Source: Actinomycetes bacterium (GTDB lineage: Bacteria; Actinomycetota; Actinomycetes; Mycobacteriales; Mycobacteriaceae). From it: DNA of 45,978 nucleotides. Positions 1-7,291 of the stretch are shown in pieces (position 1 is the stretch's first letter; each line of letters opens with the position of its first letter). A model generated the notes under the pieces. It ran no database searches. It had not been told where the DNA came from and was given only the letters and a program-made list of their open reading frames with translations. A program made the translations under genes and the position numbers. Where the stretch lies: assembly GCA_023461275.1 (NCBI GenBank), contig JAEYMI010000068.1:1-45978 (forward strand), read 5' to 3'.

Positions 1-190
1 CGGGGGCGCCGGGGGCGCCCGGGGGTTCGACACGGGCCGACGCCGTTTTCTTGTCGGACCCGTCGGGCAGGCTGGGGATGAGTTGTGGGGATCGTGGGGA
101 TGGCATGTGAGGGACGTGTGGACGACACGCCGCGACACGCCAAATTCAGGATTGCGCACGCCGCCGACCTGCGAGTTTCATCAATGTTAT

Positions 191-206
191 TCACAACCTC
201 TTGTGG
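191..206. promoter_or_regulatory. NrdR box 1 (candidate)
   Basis: A perfect inverted repeat CACAA-CCTC-TTGTG occupies 192-205. The length and arm geometry match the 16-bp NrdR box (known consensus acaCwAtATaTwGtgt), although the centre is GC-richer than consensus. It is paired with a second box whose centre is 32 bp downstream, about three helical turns, which is the tandem arrangement known for NrdR, the ATP/dATP-sensing repressor of ribonucleotide reductase genes. The assignment is by pattern and context; the nrdR gene is not in the window. Confidence 0.65.
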
Positions 207-222
207 TGACCTGTTTTGTCAC

Positions 223-238
223 CCACTAGGTGTAGTGT
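223..238. promoter_or_regulatory. NrdR box 2 (candidate)
   Basis: A perfect inverted repeat CACTA-GGTG-TAGTG at 224-237 fits the NrdR consensus arms (CACTA/TAGTG) exactly. The right arm contains TAGTGT (233-238), which could be a -10 element, so NrdR bound here would block the promoter. Sixteen bases separate this box from box 1. Confidence 0.7.
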
Positions 239-425
239 TTGTGAGACCGGAGAGGCCGACGACGAGCACCAGCGTATGAGCTCGGAGACGGTGGTAAATC
301 GAGTGACCTGGGTCACCAAATTTGCTCTGGTGAAAGCTTTGTCACCCGATCTGGTCCACCCAGTTCGTGCCGTTTCACCCCGTTTCACGCAGTCGATCCA
401 CGTAGTTGATTTCAAGGAGAGCGCG

Positions 426-659
426 ATGGCCATCACCGTCTACACCAAACCGGCATGCGTCCAGTGCAATGCGACGTACAAGGCCCTCGACAAGCAGGGC
501 CTCGAGTACGAGGTTGTCGACATCAGTGAGGACGCCGAGGCCCGCGACTACGTCATGGCACTGGGATACCTGCAGGCGCCCGTCGTCGTTGTCGGTGACG
601 ACCACTGGTCGGGTTTCCGTCCCGACCGCATCAAGGCACTCGCCGTCAACGCGGCCTGA
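426..659 (+). CDS. nrdH: Glutaredoxin-like redoxin NrdH
   Basis: Cytoplasmic thiol-disulfide redoxin that passes electrons from thioredoxin reductase to the class Ib ribonucleotide reductase NrdE. The 77-residue product has the redox motif C11-V-Q-C14, a T-x-P-A-C start, and the NrdH-type C-terminal W-S-G-F-R-P-D motif that separates NrdH from ordinary glutaredoxins. The ATG at 426 is chosen because AAGGAG (414-419) lies 6 nt upstream and the product has normal NrdH length; in-frame extension upstream adds only non-homologous residues. It is the first gene of the nrdHIE-x-F group and follows the NrdR boxes, so it is probably repressed when dNTP supply is adequate. Identity is near certain. 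Confidence 0.96.
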   Translation: MAITVYTKPACVQCNATYKALDKQGLEYEVVDISEDAEARDYVMALGYLQAPVVVVGDDHWSGFRPDRIKALAVNAA

Positions 660-757
660 ACATCCTGACCGCGACGCGACGGATGGTCCGCTGGGGAAGT
701 CGGACCGACCGGTAGTCGCAAGTGCACGTATCGATCATGCAGTGGAGGTCACCGACG

Positions 758-1264
758 ATGCGCATGTCATCGCCATCGGAGACCGATGTGCCCGCCGGGC
801 GCACCGTGCCTCTGATCGTCTATTTTTCATCCGTCTCGGAGAACACCCACCGGTTCGTGGAGAAGCTCGGAATGCGCGCGGTTCGCATCCCGCTCCACGG
901 AACCGATGGTGGATTCCGGGTCGACGAGCCCTATGTGCTGATCTGCCCGACCTACGGCGGCGGCAAGGTGTCCAGCGGTATCGGCGGTGGATTCGTGCCC
1001 AAGCAGGTCATCCGATTCCTCAACGATCCGCACAATCGGTCGCTGATCCGCGGCGTCGTCGCCGGCGGCAACACGAACTTCGGCGAGGAGTACTGCCTCG
1101 CCGGCGACATCATCTCCAGCAAGTGTGCGGTGCCCTACCTCTATCGCTTCGAGCTGATGGGTACTGCAGACGACGTTGATCGGGTCCGGCTCGGACTCGC
1201 CGACTTCGCATCCTCCGAAGCGTTCGCCGATCCGCAGGCCGCCCTGCTGTCGACGCGTTCCTGA
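758..1264 (+). CDS. nrdI: Flavodoxin-like protein NrdI
   Basis: FMN-binding flavodoxin-like protein that supplies the oxidant for assembling the dimanganese-tyrosyl radical cofactor of NrdF. The sequence has the NrdI features: LIVYFSSVSENTHRF near the N-terminus (phosphate-binding loop), a PTYGGG motif, and GVVAGGNTNFGEEYCLAGD with the glycine-rich flavin loop. The product is 168 residues. ATG 758 is preferred because GGAGG (744-748) lies 9 nt upstream; ATG 764 and in-frame starts at 722 and 737 are possible but worse placed. It lies between nrdH and nrdE on the same strand, the standard class Ib order. Confidence 0.94.
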   Translation: MRMSSPSETDVPAGRTVPLIVYFSSVSENTHRFVEKLGMRAVRIPLHGTDGGFRVDEPYVLICPTYGGGKVSSGIGGGFVPKQVIRFLNDPHNRSLIRGVVAGGNTNFGEEYCLAGDIISSKCAVPYLYRFELMGTADDVDRVRLGLADFASSEAFADPQAALLSTRS

Positions 1265-1309
1265 CCAGACCTCCCTCACCCGACCCCGAATCGTCCACAG
1301 GAGTTTTTC

Positions 1310-3499
1310 GTGTCCCCAACTGCCGTCACCGAATCCATGTCCGCCAGCAAGTCTGGTGTGCACAGTGGGCCGTCGGGCCATGAGCCGGGCGAACTGGACT
1401 ATCACGCGCTCAACGCGATGCTCAACCTGTACGACGCCGACGGCAAGATCCAGTTCGACAAGGACCGTGAGGCCGCGCACCAGTACTTCCTGCAGCACGT
1501 CAACCAGAACACCGTCTTCTTCCACGATCTCGACGAGAAGCTCGACTACCTGATCGAGGAAAACTATTACGAGCCAGAGGTTTTGGCGCGCTACGACCGC
1601 GAGTTCGTCAAGCTGCTCTTCGGGCACGCCTACGCCAAGAAGTTCCGCTTCCCGACCTTCCTCGGCGCGTTCAAGTACTACACCAGCTACACGCTGAAGA
1701 CCTTCGACGGCAAGCGCTACCTGGAGCGTTTCGAGGATCGCGTGTGCATGGTCGCGCTGACCCTCGCCGACGGCGACACCGCGCTGGCCCGCAACCTGGT
1801 CGACGAGATCATCGAGGGACGCTTCCAGCCGGCGACCCCGACCTTTCTCAACTCCGGGAAGAAGCAGCGCGGTGAGCCGGTCTCGTGCTTCCTACTGCGC
1901 ATCGAAGACAACATGGAATCCATTGGGCGGTCGATCAATTCGGCTCTGCAGCTGTCCAAGCGCGGTGGTGGTGTGGCGCTGTTGCTGAGCAACATCCGTG
2001 AGCACGGCGCGCCGATCAAGAAGATCGAGAACCAGTCCTCGGGTGTCATCCCGATCATGAAGCTGCTCGAGGATTCCTTCTCGTACGCCAATCAGCTCGG
2101 TGCGCGTCAGGGCGCGGGCGCGGTGTACCTGCATGCCCATCACCCCGACATCTACCGCTTCCTCGACACCAAGCGGGAGAACGCCGACGAGAAGATCCGC
2201 ATCAAGACGCTGTCGCTCGGTGTGGTGATCCCCGACATCACCTTCAAGCTCGCCAAAGACAACGACGACATGTATCTGTTCAGCCCGTACGACGTCGAAC
2301 GCGTCTACGGGGTGCCGTTCGCCGACATCAACGTGACCGAGAATTATCACGACATGGTGGAGGACAAGCGGATTCGCAAGACCAAGATCAAGGCGCGCGA
2401 GTTCTTCCAGACGTTGGCCGAGCTGCAGTTCGAGTCGGGCTATCCCTACATCATGTTCGAGGACACGGTGAACCGGGCCAACCCGATCGAAGGCAAGATC
2501 ACCCACTCCAACCTGTGCTCGGAGATCCTGCAGGTCTCGACGCCGTCGACCTTCAACGACGACCTCTCGTATTCGCATGTGGGCAAAGACATCTCGTGCA
2601 ACCTCGGCTCGTTGAACATCGCCAAGACGATGGACTCACCCGACTTCGGGCAGACCATCGAGACCTCGATCCGGGGCCTGACCGCGGTCAGCGACCAGAC
2701 CGCGATCACCTCGGTGCCCTCGATTGAGCAGGGCAACAACGATTCCCATGCGATCGGCCTGGGCCAGATGAATCTGCACGGCTATCTGGCCCGCGAGCGC
2801 ATCTTCTACGGCAGCGACGAGGGCATCGACTTCACCAACATCTACTTCTACACGGTGCTGTACCACGCGCTGCGGGCGTCGAATGCCATTGCGCGCGAAC
2901 GTGGCCGCGCCTTCACCGGCTTCGAACGGTCGAAGTACGCCAGCGGTGAGTTCTTCGACAAGTACACCGAGAAGGTGTGGGAGCCGGCGACACAGAAGGT
3001 GCGGGATCTGTTCGGCGAGGCCGGAATCCACATTCCGACCCAGGATGACTGGCGTGAGCTCAAGGCGGCGGTGCAGCGTGATGGTATTTACAACCAGAAC
3101 CTGCAGGCCGTCCCGCCGACCGGTTCGATCTCCTACATCAACCACTCGACGAGTTCGATCCACCCGGTCGCGGCGAAGATCGAGATCCGCAAGGAAGGCA
3201 AGATCGGTCGCGTCTATTACCCGGCGCCGTACCTGACCAACGACAACCTGGAGTACTACCAGGATGCCTATGAGATTGGGTACGAGAAGATCATCGACAC
3301 CTACGCCGCGGCGACGCAGCACGTCGATCAGGGTCTGAGCCTGACCCTGTTCTTCAAGGACACCGCCACCACCCGCGACGTCAACAAGGCGCAGATCTAT
3401 GCGTGGCGCAAGGGAATCAAGACGCTGTACTACATCCGGCTGCGGCAGCTCGCCCTCGAGGGGACCGAGGTCGAAAACTGCGTCTCCTGCATGCTGTAG
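1310..3499 (+). CDS. nrdE: Class Ib ribonucleoside-diphosphate reductase, alpha subunit NrdE
   Basis: Catalytic subunit that reduces ribonucleoside diphosphates to deoxyribonucleotides. The 729-residue protein lacks the N-terminal ATP-cone of class Ia enzymes, as expected for NrdE. Visible residues are C193 (redox pair, in PVSCFLL), the N401-L-C403-S-E405 active-site motif with the thiyl cysteine and general base, C430 (second redox cysteine, in ISCNLGSLN), the PPTGSISYINHSTSSIHP loop, and the C-terminal C724-V-S-C727 relay that NrdH reduces. The start is GTG 1310 with ACAGGAG (1297-1303) 6 nt upstream. It is followed within 13 nt by an isomerase-family gene rather than directly by nrdF. Confidence 0.97.
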   Translation: MSPTAVTESMSASKSGVHSGPSGHEPGELDYHALNAMLNLYDADGKIQFDKDREAAHQYFLQHVNQNTVFFHDLDEKLDYLIEENYYEPEVLARYDREFVKLLFGHAYAKKFRFPTFLGAFKYYTSYTLKTFDGKRYLERFEDRVCMVALTLADGDTALARNLVDEIIEGRFQPATPTFLNSGKKQRGEPVSCFLLRIEDNMESIGRSINSALQLSKRGGGVALLLSNIREHGAPIKKIENQSSGVIPIMKLLEDSFSYANQLGARQGAGAVYLHAHHPDIYRFLDTKRENADEKIRIKTLSLGVVIPDITFKLAKDNDDMYLFSPYDVERVYGVPFADINVTENYHDMVEDKRIRKTKIKAREFFQTLAELQFESGYPYIMFEDTVNRANPIEGKITHSNLCSEILQVSTPSTFNDDLSYSHVGKDISCNLGSLNIAKTMDSPDFGQTIETSIRGLTAVSDQTAITSVPSIEQGNNDSHAIGLGQMNLHGYLARERIFYGSDEGIDFTNIYFYTVLYHALRASNAIARERGRAFTGFERSKYASGEFFDKYTEKVWEPATQKVRDLFGEAGIHIPTQDDWRELKAAVQRDGIYNQNLQAVPPTGSISYINHSTSSIHPVAAKIEIRKEGKIGRVYYPAPYLTNDNLEYYQDAYEIGYEKIIDTYAAATQHVDQGLSLTLFFKDTATTRDVNKAQIYAWRKGIKTLYYIRLRQLALEGTEVENCVSCML

Positions 3500-3512
3500 G
3501 GGGCGGGCGATC

Positions 3513-4280
3513 ATGGAACCCGAGGAATGGCTCGCCGCGATCAAGTCGGAGAGCGAGGTCATCGCGTCGACTGACCCCGGCGCCTTGTCTCTCGCCGTTC
3601 CGACCTGCCCGGAATGGACCGTGCACGACCTGATCGGTCACGTCGGTGCGGTTCACCGTTGGGCGGCCGACCGACTCAACGGCACCCGCCTCTACCGCGG
3701 CTATGACGGCATCGAGGTGCCCGACGGCGCAGCGGTGATCGGCTGGTATGCGCAAGGACGTGACGGGCTCGTCGACGCGCTGACCGCGCGAGACGCCGAC
3801 GAGCCGGTCTCGACGTTCGTCGGGGAACGCACCGTCGCCTTCTGGTATCGCCGTCAGGCCCACGAAATCGCGGTGCACCGTTGGGATCTGGAGTCGGCGA
3901 CGGTGTCGGGCCACCAACAGTCGATCCCGCCGGAACTGGCGGCCGACGGCATCGAGGAATGGTTCGAGGTGTTCGCGCCGCGGTTCATCGCGAACGGGCC
4001 CGGGGTGCCGGCAGATCTCGTCGGCCGGTCCATGCACCTGCACGCCACCGACATCGAGCAGGCCGGCACTGAGCAGATCGGCACCGGCGAGTGGTTCGTC
4101 GACGTCACCGCCGACGGATTCGATTGGCGTCGCGAGCATGCCAAAGCCGATGTGGCACTGCGTGGCCCGGCGTCGGACCTGCTGCTGGCGCTCTGGCACC
4201 GGGTGCCGCCGGAGACCCTCGACATCGTCGGCGATACCGCCCTCGTCGCACCTCTTCTCGACCTTGTCCACGTGACCTGA
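3513..4280 (+). CDS. Maleylpyruvate isomerase-family (DinB-like, mycothiol-dependent) protein
   Basis: A 255-residue protein of the TIGR03083/MDMPI type. The N-terminal half is a DinB-like four-helix domain, recognised by PTCPEWTVHDLIGHVGAVHRW (around residues 31-51) and WYRRQAHEIAVHRWDLE (around 112-128), whose His and Glu residues normally bind a metal. The C-terminal part resembles the MDMPI C domain. Family members use mycothiol as cofactor, but most, including this one, have no known substrate. It starts at ATG 3513, 13 nt after nrdE, and ends 65 nt before nrdF, so it is probably cotranscribed with the reductase genes. A redox or thiol role in dNTP synthesis would be speculation. Confidence 0.8.
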   Translation: MEPEEWLAAIKSESEVIASTDPGALSLAVPTCPEWTVHDLIGHVGAVHRWAADRLNGTRLYRGYDGIEVPDGAAVIGWYAQGRDGLVDALTARDADEPVSTFVGERTVAFWYRRQAHEIAVHRWDLESATVSGHQQSIPPELAADGIEEWFEVFAPRFIANGPGVPADLVGRSMHLHATDIEQAGTEQIGTGEWFVDVTADGFDWRREHAKADVALRGPASDLLLALWHRVPPETLDIVGDTALVAPLLDLVHVT

Positions 4281-4345
4281 TACCCACCACCTCAACCACC
4301 TTCCCTCAAGCAGAACCAACCCATCCGCCACAGGAGGCGACCACC

Positions 4346-5347
4346 ATGACCGCAGGGACGCACAGCCCCGCCGACGGCGCACCGATCAAACTCGTCAGCC
4401 GGGTCTCGGCCATCAACTGGAACCGCGTCACCGACGAGAAGGACGCGGAGGTGTGGGATCGACTCACCGGCAACTTCTGGCTGCCGGAGAAGGTGCCGGT
4501 CTCCAACGACATCCCATCGTGGAACACGTTGACCGCGTACGAAAAAGAGCTCACCATGCGGGTGTTCACCGGCCTGACGCTGCTCGACACCATCCAGGGC
4601 ACCGTCGGTGCGGTGTCGCTGATCCCGGATGCGACCACCCCGCACGAAGAGGCGGTGCTGACCAACATCGCCTTCATGGAATCGGTGCACGCCAAGAGCT
4701 ACAGCTCCATCTTCTCCACGTTGTGCTCCACCAAGGAGATCGACGAGGCGTTCCGGTGGTCGGAGGAGAACGACCAGCTGCAGCGCAAAGCGCAGATCGT
4801 GATGGATTACTACCGGGGCGATGACCCGCTCAAGCGCAAGGTCGCCTCGACGCTGCTCGAGTCGTTCTTGTTCTACTCCGGCTTCTATCTGCCGATGTAC
4901 TGGTCGAGCCGCGCCAAGCTCACCAACACCGCCGACCTGATCCGCCTGATCATCCGCGACGAGGCCGTGCACGGCTACTACATCGGCTACAAGTATCAGC
5001 GTGGCCTCGAAGTGCAGACCGCCGAGCGTCGGGCCGAACTGAAGGACTACACGTTCGAGCTGCTCTTCGAGCTCTACGACAACGAATCCGACTACACCGA
5101 GGCCCTGTACGACGAGGTCGGACTGTCCGAGGACGTCAAGAAGTTCTTGCGCTACAACGCCAACAAGGCGTTGATGAACCTCGGCTACGAGGCGATGTTC
5201 CCGCGCGACGAGACCGACGTGAACCCGGCGATCCTGTCGGCGCTGTCGCCCAACGCCGATGAGAACCACGACTTCTTCTCCGGGTCGGGCAGCTCGTATG
5301 TGATCGGCAAGGCGGTCAACACCGAAGACGAGGACTGGGACTTCTAA
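4346..5347 (+). CDS. nrdF: Class Ib ribonucleoside-diphosphate reductase, beta subunit NrdF
   Basis: Radical-generating subunit that pairs with NrdE. The 333-residue protein has the ferritin-like metal ligands in LTLLDTIQG, EEAVLTNIAFMESVHAKSYS (which also supplies the radical tyrosine), TLLESFLFYSGFY and RDEAVHGYYIGY. The C-terminal tail EDEDWDF is the conserved peptide that docks on NrdE. The start is ATG 4346, with AGGAGG (4332-4337) 8 nt upstream; longer in-frame extensions run into the preceding gene. The TAA stop lies inside a 12-bp near-tandem duplication (5337-5360), which places a second in-frame stop (TAG, 5357-5359) downstream. Confidence 0.96.
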   Translation: MTAGTHSPADGAPIKLVSRVSAINWNRVTDEKDAEVWDRLTGNFWLPEKVPVSNDIPSWNTLTAYEKELTMRVFTGLTLLDTIQGTVGAVSLIPDATTPHEEAVLTNIAFMESVHAKSYSSIFSTLCSTKEIDEAFRWSEENDQLQRKAQIVMDYYRGDDPLKRKVASTLLESFLFYSGFYLPMYWSSRAKLTNTADLIRLIIRDEAVHGYYIGYKYQRGLEVQTAERRAELKDYTFELLFELYDNESDYTEALYDEVGLSEDVKKFLRYNANKALMNLGYEAMFPRDETDVNPAILSALSPNADENHDFFSGSGSSYVIGKAVNTEDEDWDF

Positions 5348-5360
5348 CGGGACTTCTAGC
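5337..5360. repeat. 12-bp tandem duplication across the nrdF stop codon
   Basis: GGGACTTCTAAC (5337-5348) is followed directly by GGGACTTCTAGC (5349-5360), 11 of 12 bases identical. The first copy contains the last nrdF codons and TAA; the second carries TAG in the same frame. See also the stop-spanning repeats at 12236-12280 and 45530-45567. Confidence 0.8.
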
Positions 5361-5394
5361 GAAGGCTCGCGCCACCTGCTGATCGAGGACCCGA

Positions 5395-6465
5395 CTAGCC
5401 GTTATGCCTTTCCAGCCTTCGTGGTGGGCGGGCGTCGCGTCGGGCGTCGATCCAGCCACTGACCGACGTGAGAAACAGTGCCAGGATCACGGCGATGAGG
5501 ACGGCTTCAACGTTTTCCAGGGCCAGCGACCAAGGTGCTTTGCCGCCGGACGTCAGCAGAACGGCCGGGGTGAGGAAGACGATGAACAGGGTGTAGTCGC
5601 CGGCAAGGATGTAGGCCAGGCACAGGATCGCGCAGACGGCCGCCAGCACATAGGGCACGGGCATCGGGAGCATGCTGGCGAACGTGGCGGCCAACGCACC
5701 GATGAATGTGCCGATGATGCGTTCCTTCATCCGGGTGTTGCGCTGCGTGGTGTCAACCGCGAGGAGCAGGCACAGCGCGAGCAACGACCACTGCACCCGC
5801 GGCAGTCCGCTGGGAATCAGTTCGCCGATGAGCACCAGGAACAGACATCCGGTGGCCAGTGTGAGGCCGGCGCGCAAACGCTGCGCGACGGTTTCGTCGG
5901 CGTTGTCGACCTCGTCGACAACAGATGACGTCTGCTGGGCTGAAGTGTCGGGTGCTGAAGTGTCGGGTGCTGAAGTGTCTTGGGCCGGTGGCTTCTTCGG
6001 CAGCAAACGCATGGCTCCGAACACCAGGACCACGCCGATCGCGGTCCCCACCACCACATGCCAGGTCTGCGCCCCGGTCGCGGGCATGGCTGCGAAGAGC
6101 AACAGGTTCACCGGGGACCGGGCGACGGTGGCGTTGTGCCCGACACGGAAGAACGCCTGAACCACACAGACAACGAAGAGACCGGCCGCCAGCAGTAGCA
6201 GCCCGCCTTTCTGGTCGCGGTGCTCGCCGATGAAGTATCCCGACATCGCGACGACAAAAGCCCAAGTGCCGGCCAGGATCTGAGAACGCAACGGCAAATT
6301 CTTGGCCGGGGAGAGCAATAACATGATGCCGAAATAGGCGGCCAGTGTTGCCGGTTTTCCCAGTGCGAGGTAGATGGAACCCAGAATCACCACCGCGATC
6401 GCTGCCATTGCGGCGGCGCGCGCGATGCTCCTGGGTGGCAGATAGATCCGCTGCCACAGATCCAC
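5395..6465 (-). CDS. FUSC family inner-membrane protein
   Basis: A 356-residue membrane protein with two hydrophobic blocks (about residues 15-155 and 198-335), separated by a soluble linker. This is the layout of FUSC/aromatic-acid-exporter-like proteins, some of which are efflux components; the substrate is unknown here. The linker contains repeats of A-P-D-T-S encoded by a 15-bp minisatellite (5941-5985). The start is GTG at 6465, with AGGAGT about 6 nt upstream. It lies 40 nt downstream of the SWIM gene on the same strand, so it may be the last gene of a helicase-SWIM-FUSC operon. It converges with nrdF. Confidence 0.75.
   Translation of the reverse strand: MDLWQRIYLPPRSIARAAAMAAIAVVILGSIYLALGKPATLAAYFGIMLLLSPAKNLPLRSQILAGTWAFVVAMSGYFIGEHRDQKGGLLLLAAGLFVVCVVQAFFRVGHNATVARSPVNLLLFAAMPATGAQTWHVVVGTAIGVVLVFGAMRLLPKKPPAQDTSAPDTSAPDTSAQQTSSVVDEVDNADETVAQRLRAGLTLATGCLFLVLIGELIPSGLPRVQWSLLALCLLLAVDTTQRNTRMKERIIGTFIGALAATFASMLPMPVPYVLAAVCAILCLAYILAGDYTLFIVFLTPAVLLTSGGKAPWSLALENVEAVLIAVILALFLTSVSGWIDARRDARPPRRLERHNG
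5941..5985. repeat. 15-bp in-frame minisatellite in the FUSC gene
   Basis: Two perfect copies of TGAAGTGTCGGGTGC (5941-5955, 5956-5970) are followed by a degenerate third (5971-5985). On the minus strand they encode repeats of A-P-D-T-S in the loop between the two membrane blocks. The unit length is a multiple of three, so copy number can change without breaking the frame. Confidence 0.85.
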
Positions 6466-6505
6466 GCTTGACTCCTTCGTGCCGGCCCCCAGGGCAGATT
6501 AACCC

Positions 6506-7291
6506 TCAACCGTCGATGATGCGGTCGTACAGATCACCGAGTTCGTCGATTGCCTCGGCAATTCCACCCGGGGCGACACCGGACGCGCGCAGCGCCGTTC
6601 TCAATGCCGTGGCATCGAGGTCGGTGAGTGGGTTGATCCGCGCGGGGTCGGGCAGGCCCGGGGCGGGGGCGCGGTCGCCGTAGAAGTCCGAGGAGATGTC
6701 GCCGGTCGTACGGTGAGATGTCGATACGTCGGCGTCGGCGCCCCCGGTGCTCAGCGCGTCGAGCAGTGCGGCCTGATCGGTGCCCATCACGGTCAGGAGC
6801 GTCAAGGCCGAGCGGTCGATTTCGGCGGCGGTCTCGTAGGCCACCGCGAGCACATGAATGCAGCGCACGGCTGCGTCGGGGCACGAACAGTCCGACACGA
6901 TGTCGGCCGACTCGGTGGGGCAGATCAACTCACCGAGGATCGGTGGCTGCTCGCCACGGGCCAGCGCCATCAACTCCTCGACGCCGCCTCGGTCACGCAG
7001 CAGCGCTGCGACGGTGGGTGAGTCGACGGTGCGCATCGTCAGCGTCACGTCGAACGGATCGAGTTGGCTGCCCACCACCGACGCGGTGATCCGGCCCGGG
7101 GTGATCTGCAGCCCGTGGACATGCCGATCTCGAAAGTAACTCCGAGCCTTGGTGATTCTTCGACTGTCGGCGGATTCGGTGATGGTGCCGGTGGCGCCGA
7201 GGTCGGTGCGGCCCTCCACCACATCGACGAACGTCCGTGACCACCGCGTCAGGGCGTAGCCGCGCACCGGGATCGAACCACGACGGCTCAT
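6506..7291 (-). CDS. SWIM zinc-finger protein
   Basis: A 261-residue protein with a SWIM-type zinc-binding motif C135-x-C137-x6-C144-x-H146 in its middle. SWIM domains bind zinc and are found in proteins that act on DNA or with SNF2 ATPases. The N-terminal part (WSRTFVDVV ... ARSYFRDRHVHGLQI ... GRITASVVGS) resembles the region that precedes SWIM motifs in helicase-linked proteins. The remaining C-terminal third has low complexity and no recognised domain. Its ATG (7289-7291) overlaps the stop of the upstream SNF2 helicase gene, so the two are translationally coupled and probably work together. The biochemical role is not established. Confidence 0.85.
   Translation of the reverse strand: MSRRGSIPVRGYALTRWSRTFVDVVEGRTDLGATGTITESADSRRITKARSYFRDRHVHGLQITPGRITASVVGSQLDPFDVTLTMRTVDSPTVAALLRDRGGVEELMALARGEQPPILGELICPTESADIVSDCSCPDAAVRCIHVLAVAYETAAEIDRSALTLLTVMGTDQAALLDALSTGGADADVSTSHRTTGDISSDFYGDRAPAPGLPDPARINPLTDLDATALRTALRASGVAPGGIAEAIDELGDLYDRIIDG

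Larger units (their letters stand above)
1..425. other. Non-coding region upstream of nrdH
   Basis: No convincing gene is seen here. Positions 2-19 hold two tandem copies of GGGGGCGCC. Positions 33-62 can form an imperfect 9-bp hairpin (CGGGCCGAC with GTCGGACCCG, one bulged A), which may end an upstream transcript that lies outside the window. Two NrdR-box-like palindromes lie at 191-206 and 223-238. A further perfect inverted repeat, GTGACC-TG-GGTCAC, lies at 303-316, and a looser GGTGA/TCACC pair at 329-346. The 188 bases between the second NrdR box and the nrdH start suggest a long 5' leader or further operators. The short open frames here have no recognisable protein character. Confidence 0.6.

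Noticed and set aside
21..30. GGGGGTTCGA resembles the T-loop of a tRNA
   Set aside because: There is no acceptor stem, anticodon arm or CCA-like end around it; chance similarity in GC-rich sequence.
2636..3562. 308-codon minus-strand frame over the 3' half of nrdE
   Set aside because: Mirror frame of NrdE with composition typical of antisense frames; no ribosome-binding site or family character.
4292..5269. 325-codon minus-strand frame over nrdF
   Set aside because: Antisense shadow of NrdF; no domain or start signal.
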